Below, piece after piece: positions 59,265-64,000 of a stretch of DNA of 64,000 bases. Origin of the DNA: an uncultured Clostridia bacterium (GTDB lineage: Bacteria; Bacillota; Clostridia; Christensenellales; UBA1242); NCBI GenBank assembly GCA_934757865.1, contig CAKVLS010000002.1, positions 124,001 through 188,000 on the forward strand, written 5' to 3'. Both the position numbers and the translations under genes were made by a program. How positions within the stretch are numbered: the first letter of the stretch is position 1; each line of letters begins with the position of its first letter. Under the pieces are notes generated by a model. The model was given only the letters and a program-made list of their open reading frames with translations. It was not told where the DNA came from and did not search any database.

Positions 59265-60008
59265 ATGGACGAATTACTAAAAGTTGAAAATGTAACAGCA
59301 AGAGCGGGCGAAAAAGAAATTTTGCGTGGGCTAAATCTTGTTATAAATAAAGGCGAAACTCATGTAATCATGGGACCTAATGGCGCAGGAAAAAGTACCC
59401 TTGCCAATGTAATACTTAGCAACCCTGCATACAAAAAGACTTGTGGCAAAGTATATCTTGACGGCGAGGATATCACAGAAAAAAGCACTGACGAAATAGC
59501 CAAGGCTGGAGTTTTTATGTCTTTCCAGAGCCCAGAAGAGATACCTGGAATTAGCGTTTTTAACTTTTTGAAAACAGCCAAAAACAAAACTACTGGCAAG
59601 CCAATATACGGACTTGACCTAAAAAAAGAGATAGATAGCTATCTTGATGAGCTAAACATGAATCCTATGCTTGTTAATAGAGATTTTAATGTAGGTTTTT
59701 CGGGTGGCGAAAAGAAGAAAAATGAGATTCTTCAAATGCTAACTCTTAAACCAAAACTAGCTATACTTGACGAGACAGATTCTGGCCTTGATGTTGATGC
59801 TATAAGACTTGTATCTAAGGGTATCGACATGTACAAAAACGAAAACAATGCTGTTTTGATAATCACCCACTCTACTAAGATTTTGGAGCATCTAAAAGTT
59901 GATTTTGTTCATATCTTAGTTGACGGAAAGATTGTCAAGACTGGTGACATAAGCCTTGCAAAAGAAGTCGAGGCTAACGGATACAAAGAGTGGAAAGGAA
60001 ACAAATAA
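59265..60008 (+). CDS. sufC: Fe-S assembly ATPase SufC
   Basis: A 247-residue ABC-type ATPase of the SufBCD scaffold. Walker A GPNGAGKST (about 38-46), FMSFQSPEEIPGI Q-loop in SufC wording, signature VGFSGGEKKKNE (about 150), Walker B LAILDETDSGLD, switch His in ITHSTKIL. AAAGGA precedes ATG. First gene of sufC-B-D-S-U; its stop overlaps the sufB start by one base. Confidence 0.96.
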   Translation: MDELLKVENVTARAGEKEILRGLNLVINKGETHVIMGPNGAGKSTLANVILSNPAYKKTCGKVYLDGEDITEKSTDEIAKAGVFMSFQSPEEIPGISVFNFLKTAKNKTTGKPIYGLDLKKEIDSYLDELNMNPMLVNRDFNVGFSGGEKKKNEILQMLTLKPKLAILDETDSGLDVDAIRLVSKGIDMYKNENNAVLIITHSTKILEHLKVDFVHILVDGKIVKTGDISLAKEVEANGYKEWKGNK

Positions 60009-61408
60009 TGGCAAAGACTAAACTTGATGAACTAAATACTAATATTTATGACTTCAAAAATGCCGATAACTATGAGTTCAAAATCAAAAAAGGTCTAAAC
60101 CGTGAAATTGTAGAAGAGATTTCTAGACAAAAGAACGAGCCACAATGGGTATTAGACATTAGGTTAAAAGCACTAGAAGCTTATAACAAACTATCTATGC
60201 CTACATGGGGTCCAGACCTTAGCGAGCTAAACATGGACGAGATAGCGACTTATGTTAAGCCAAAGAGCAAACTAGAAAACGACTGGAAGTCAGTACCAGA
60301 AGAGATTAAGAGCACTTTTGACAAACTAGGCATACCTAAGGCCGAAAGACAATACCTAGCTGGCGTTGGAGCTCAGTATGATAGCGAAGTCGTTTATCAC
60401 TCTATAAAAGACGAACTTCTTAAACAAGGTGTTATATACACAGACTTTGACAGCGCTATAAGAGAATACCCTGACCTTGTCAAAGAGTATTTTACAAAAT
60501 GCGTTCCTATATATGACCACAAATTTATTGCCCTTCACTATGCAGTGTTTAGTGGTGGTAGCTTTGTGTATGTCCCAAAGGGTGTCAAACTAGAAAAACC
60601 CCTTCAATCATATTTTAGGCTAAACTCTCCAGAGAGCGGACAATTTGAACACACACTTATCATTGTTGATGAGGACGCTAGCCTTCACTTTATCGAAGGT
60701 TGCTCTGCCCCAAAATACAACAAAGTAAATTTGCACGCAGGTTGCGTAGAGCTTTTTGTTAAGAAAAATTCATATCTTAGATACTCTACTATTGAAAATT
60801 GGTCTAAGAATATGATGAACCTAAACACAAAAAAAGCCATCATTGACGAAAACGGCAAAGTTGATTGGATAAGCGGAAGTTTTGGTAGTCACATATCTAT
60901 GCTATACCCTATGAGCATTCTAAAAGGCGACAACTCAAGCACCGAGTACACAGGCATATCTTTTGCTGGTGCTACCCAAAACTTGGATACAGGATTTAAG
61001 GTAGTGCACATAGGCAAAAATACTTCTAGCGTAGTAAGTTCAAGAAGTATCTCAAAAAACGGAGGCATTGCAACTTATAGAAGTCTTGTAAGCATACTTC
61101 CGTCAGCTACTGGTAGCAAGTGCAGTGTATCTTGTGACGGACTAATGCTAGATGGGATTTCTCGTAGTGACACAATACCTGTTAACAATGTCGAAAACAG
61201 TGATGTATCATTTTCTCACGAGGCCAAAATAGGTAAAATTAGCGAAAAGTCTATATTTTACCTTATGAGCAGAGGCCTTAGTGAAGCGGACGCAAAAGCC
61301 CTTATCGTTAGAGGTTTTGCTAGCCCTGTATCAAAACAACTACCTATGGAATACGCCGTAGAAATGAATAGACTGATAAACTTAGAATTGGAGGGCTGCA
61401 TAGGATGA
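60008..61408 (+). CDS. sufB: Fe-S assembly protein SufB
   Basis: A 466-residue SufB, the scaffold subunit that forms the cluster with SufD and SufC. Family marks: SRQKNEPQWVLDIRLKALEAY, PTWGPDLSELNMDEI, HYAVFSGGSFVYVPKGVKLEKPL, HFIEGCSAPKYN (conserved Cys), NMMNLNTKKA, and ISRSDTIPVNNVENSDVSFSHEAKIGKI near the end. Start 60008 (TAATG overlap with sufC) is taken rather than 59990 in frame. In Bacillus sufB is last in the operon; here it is second. Confidence 0.96.
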   Translation: MAKTKLDELNTNIYDFKNADNYEFKIKKGLNREIVEEISRQKNEPQWVLDIRLKALEAYNKLSMPTWGPDLSELNMDEIATYVKPKSKLENDWKSVPEEIKSTFDKLGIPKAERQYLAGVGAQYDSEVVYHSIKDELLKQGVIYTDFDSAIREYPDLVKEYFTKCVPIYDHKFIALHYAVFSGGSFVYVPKGVKLEKPLQSYFRLNSPESGQFEHTLIIVDEDASLHFIEGCSAPKYNKVNLHAGCVELFVKKNSYLRYSTIENWSKNMMNLNTKKAIIDENGKVDWISGSFGSHISMLYPMSILKGDNSSTEYTGISFAGATQNLDTGFKVVHIGKNTSSVVSSRSISKNGGIATYRSLVSILPSATGSKCSVSCDGLMLDGISRSDTIPVNNVENSDVSFSHEAKIGKISEKSIFYLMSRGLSEADAKALIVRGFASPVSKQLPMEYAVEMNRLINLELEGCIG

Positions 61409-62421
61409 TAAAAGTTAACGAAACACCACTTAGAACATCTGTAAACTATGGCATTAACGACTTATCTATTGACGAAAAAATCCTTAATGTCACTCCATCA
61501 AAATTTGACTTTTCGCCACTAAATACTACCATAATACCATTTAAGAGCATTAAACTAAAAAGAACAATCAGTAGCATACTTGATAAGCAGTCACAAGATA
61601 TGTCTAACCTAGACCTTAATATAGTGCTAGACAAAAAGCTTGACGACAATCTTATCATTGAGCCAAGCAAGGCAAATACTCTTATATCTAATATCAACAT
61701 ACTTGTAAAAGAAGATATAACTGCCAAAGTAATAATCAAACTAGACGGAAACATCACTTATAGCAACCTAAAACTAAAAGTAACCGCCGAAAAAGGCAGC
61801 AACCTTGACCTAGCAATCGTTTGTGATATTGACGGCGCTAGCTTCTTAAACTACGAAGCAAACTTAGAAGATAACGCAAGCCTCAATACATTTGTGTTTG
61901 ACTTTTGTAAAAAGCTATCTATCCAAAATATTAACTTTGGACTAAACGGCGAAAATGCAAAATCTAACCTACATTCTATTTACCTTGGCGAAGGAAATGG
62001 AGTTGTCGACCTAAACTACCTTAATGAAGTTTTTGGTAAAAACTGTACCGCAAATATAGAAGTTGTTGGAGCTCTAAAAGATAAAGTTTCTAAAAACTTC
62101 AAGGGCACCGTCAACCTAATAAAAGGTTGCAAAAAGAGCTGTGGTAGCGAGAGTGAATTTTGTACTCTTCTATCTCATGACGCTAAGTCAAAGGCTCTAC
62201 CAATGCTACTATGTACCGAAGAAGATGTAGACGGCAAACACTCTACCGCAACAGGTAAAATAGATGACAAGCAAATGTTTTATCTAATGAGCAGAGGTCT
62301 TAGCCAAAAAGAAGCCCAAAAACTAATCGTGCTAACCAAGTTTAACACAATTATCAATTGTCTATTTGATGACAATCTAAAAAATATTATATTCGAAATT
62401 ATTGATAGGAAATTTGACTAA
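61405..62421 (+). CDS. sufD: Fe-S assembly protein SufD
   Basis: A 338-residue SufD, shorter than many (about 420). The N-terminal half is divergent; the C-terminal beta helix ends in KDKVSKNFKGTVNLIKGCKKSCG, EEDVDGKHSTATGKIDDKQMFYLMSRGLSQKEAQKLI, the usual SufBD signature. It overlaps sufB by 4 nt (ATGA). It binds SufC and helps iron entry. Confidence 0.92.
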   Translation: MIKVNETPLRTSVNYGINDLSIDEKILNVTPSKFDFSPLNTTIIPFKSIKLKRTISSILDKQSQDMSNLDLNIVLDKKLDDNLIIEPSKANTLISNINILVKEDITAKVIIKLDGNITYSNLKLKVTAEKGSNLDLAIVCDIDGASFLNYEANLEDNASLNTFVFDFCKKLSIQNINFGLNGENAKSNLHSIYLGEGNGVVDLNYLNEVFGKNCTANIEVVGALKDKVSKNFKGTVNLIKGCKKSCGSESEFCTLLSHDAKSKALPMLLCTEEDVDGKHSTATGKIDDKQMFYLMSRGLSQKEAQKLIVLTKFNTIINCLFDDNLKNIIFEIIDRKFD

Positions 62422-63642
62422 ATGAACAATTACAAACAAGATTTTCCACTTCTAAATAACCGTAATATTGTGTACCTAGACAGCGGGGCAACTTCCCAAA
62501 AGCCTCAATGCGTGATTGACTGCGAAAAGGCTTTTTACGAAAAGTCCAACGCCAACGCATATAGAGGTGCTTACTCTCTTAGCGTGGAGGCAACTAGCAA
62601 ATATAATGACGCTAGACAAAAAGTCGCTCAGTTTATCAATGCGGGAAGCCCAGAGGAGATAATATTCACAAAAAATGCCACCGAGGCACTTAACCTTATC
62701 GCCTACACATACGGACTTGACAATCTAAAAGCTGATGACGAGGTAGTCTTATCTATAATGGAGCACCACTCTAACCTAGTCCCTTGGCAAAAGGTTACTA
62801 AGATGACTGGCGCAAAATTAAAGTACATGTATATAAATAGTGACTTTGTCCTAACTCACGAAGAGATAGACAAAAAGATAACTAGCAAAACAAAAATAGT
62901 TGGAGTACTTAGCGTATCCAATGTCCTTGGCACCAAAAACGATATTGACTACATTATCAAAAAAGCCCACTCTGTTGGCGCAGTTGTTGTTGTAGACATC
63001 TCACAAAGCATCGCACATGAGCCTTTTGATGTCCAAAAAACTGATGCTGACTTTGCAGTATTTTCTAGTCATAAGATGTACGGACCTCTTGGTATCGGCG
63101 CACTATATGGTAAAAAATCTATACTAAATAATATGTCGCCATTTCTTATGGGCGGAGATATGATTGAGTATGTATACGAGGACCATGCTACTTTTGCTGA
63201 TTTACCTCACAAGTTTGAGGCCGGCACGCAAAATGTCGCTGGTGCATGCGGACTAGCGGAAGCAATAGATTATATGAGCTCTGTCGGTTACCAAACAATT
63301 GGCAAAATAGAAAAAGACCTTGCTGAGTACGCATATGATGAGCTAAAAAAACTAGACTTTATTACTCTATATTGTCCAACAGATAGTAAGGCAAGAACAG
63401 GTGTTATTTCGTTTAATATAAAAGGCGTTCATCCACATGATACTGCATCTATGCTTGACTTTTATAATATCTGCGTTAGAGCGGGCAACCACTGTGCTCA
63501 GCCGTTAATGAGATACCTTGGTATTGACAGCACTACTCGTATAAGCATCGCTTTTTATAATACCAAAGACGATATCGACAAGCTAATCACCGCTCTAAAA
63601 GCTATTTACAAAAAATTTGAAAAATATATAAAGGTAAAATAA
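62422..63642 (+). CDS. sufS: Cysteine desulfurase SufS
   Basis: A 406-residue PLP desulfurase that moves sulfur from cysteine to SufU. VYLDSGATSQKPQ, ATEALNLIAYTYG, EHHSNLVPWQ, PLP lysine in VFSSHKMYGPLGIG (about 224) and catalytic Cys in VRAGNHCAQPLMRYLG (about 360). It begins at the base after sufD; its stop shares a base with the sufU start. Confidence 0.96.
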   Translation: MNNYKQDFPLLNNRNIVYLDSGATSQKPQCVIDCEKAFYEKSNANAYRGAYSLSVEATSKYNDARQKVAQFINAGSPEEIIFTKNATEALNLIAYTYGLDNLKADDEVVLSIMEHHSNLVPWQKVTKMTGAKLKYMYINSDFVLTHEEIDKKITSKTKIVGVLSVSNVLGTKNDIDYIIKKAHSVGAVVVVDISQSIAHEPFDVQKTDADFAVFSSHKMYGPLGIGALYGKKSILNNMSPFLMGGDMIEYVYEDHATFADLPHKFEAGTQNVAGACGLAEAIDYMSSVGYQTIGKIEKDLAEYAYDELKKLDFITLYCPTDSKARTGVISFNIKGVHPHDTASMLDFYNICVRAGNHCAQPLMRYLGIDSTTRISIAFYNTKDDIDKLITALKAIYKKFEKYIKVK

Positions 63643-64000
63643 TGGAAGAGTTTAACGACATTTATACAGATTTAATAATGGAGCACTCTATGAATAGCTA
63701 CAACAAGCGCAACCTAGACTCCCCTACTTGCAGTCTAAAAGGTCACAACCCAAACTGCGGAGATGAGATAGAACTTGAGGTCAAACTTGACGGCGATGTT
63801 ATAGAAGATATGTCTTTTATTGGTCACGGATGTGCCATATCCCAAAGTTCTACTTCTATCATGATAGATACTTTGAGGGGCAAAACTATTGCTGAGGCAA
63901 GAACCATTATAGGGACTTTCCTAAAAATGATTAGAAGAGAGCCTCTAAGTGACACCGAAAAAGATATGCTAAGAGATAGTATCGCGTTTGAGAATATTTC
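63642..64000 (+). CDS. sufU: SufU sulfurtransferase/scaffold (3' end off window)
   Basis: The first ~119 residues of SufU. MEEFNDIYTDLIMEHSMNSYNKRN, first metal-site cysteine in HNPNCGDEIEL (about 40), second in GHGCAISQSSTSIMIDTLRGK (about 65); the third cysteine lies past the edge. The zinc-binding SufU accepts sulfur from SufS in Firmicutes. It overlaps sufS by one base (TAATG). Confidence 0.93.
   Translation, partial: MEEFNDIYTDLIMEHSMNSYNKRNLDSPTCSLKGHNPNCGDEIELEVKLDGDVIEDMSFIGHGCAISQSSTSIMIDTLRGKTIAEARTIIGTFLKMIRREPLSDTEKDMLRDSIAFENI

Noticed and set aside
1..64000. Prophage, integrative element or insertion sequence
   Set aside because: No integrase, transposase, recombinase, capsid or terminase sequence is seen; the gene content is almost all core. 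The only candidate is the miniature segment at 52927-53113.

Overview
The window is AT-rich, densely coded chromosomal DNA of a Gram-positive, Firmicutes-type bacterium, most likely an uncultured Clostridia lineage. The evidence is a ctsR-clpC operon with a near-perfect CtsR operator, a glycine T-box, a SUF system of sufC-B-D-S with SufU, long-form HPF, DegV, CsoR, TsaB/TsaE/RimI, and comEC-holA beside rpsT. TGA is used as a stop, so the code is standard. There is no rRNA, CRISPR array, transposase or integrase.

Layout. 1-2459: the 5' part of a GH95-like glycosidase and a small HTH regulator. 2454-8392: a leftward operon-like block with ddl, murF, an alpha/beta hydrolase, rimI, tsaB and an unusual PAP2-TsaE fusion. 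8393-12358: rsfS, an orphan membrane protein, and the nth-obgE-yhbY operon behind a leader with four alternating copies of a 9-mer. 12507-16624: DUF3343 protein, cysteine-desulfurase-like enzyme, subtilase with two small proteins, and a degenerate ABC ATPase. 16814-21133: alpha-oxoamine synthase, MATE-HAD fusion, Zn-phospholipase-like protein. 21211-26333: hpf, clpC-ctsR, dinB. 26649-35279: degV, lysS, lytic transglycosylase, polA, csoR-metal ATPase. 35502-39077: two TMEM164/YwaF-like membrane proteins and an orphan pair including a DUF1828-like protein. 39232-45007: tRNA-Leu with a structured leader, iron alcohol dehydrogenase, small Cys/Lys-rich protein, lipoprotein, HD protein, murI, rpsT. 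45063-52138: M28 peptidase, holA, comEC, tRNA-Glu, dxs. 52323-58903: dut, a possible miniature element, a Thr-Pro-repeat membrane protein, T-box/glyS, rsmD, alr, tRNA-Lys with a rearranged tRNA-like leader, Nudix. 59197-64000: the suf operon, cut at sufU by the window end.

Most genes are housekeeping: peptidoglycan precursors (ddl, murF, alr, murI), tRNA charging and modification (lysS, glyS, tsaB, tsaE), ribosome biogenesis and dormancy (obgE, yhbY, rsfS, rsmD, hpf, rpsT), DNA replication and repair (polA, holA, nth, dinB, dut) and Fe-S assembly. The most unusual material is in non-coding RNA and architecture: the tRNA-Lys leader, holding a partial tRNA copy plus a 15-nt antisense patch; a hairpin with a CU-rich loop in front of tRNA-Leu; the repeated 9-mer over the nth-obgE promoter and ribosome binding site; an RBS-containing hairpin before ddl; several genes that look leaderless; two domain fusions; and lysine/alanine/threonine-rich tails on four unrelated proteins. 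All functional claims are from reading the sequence; no database search was run.
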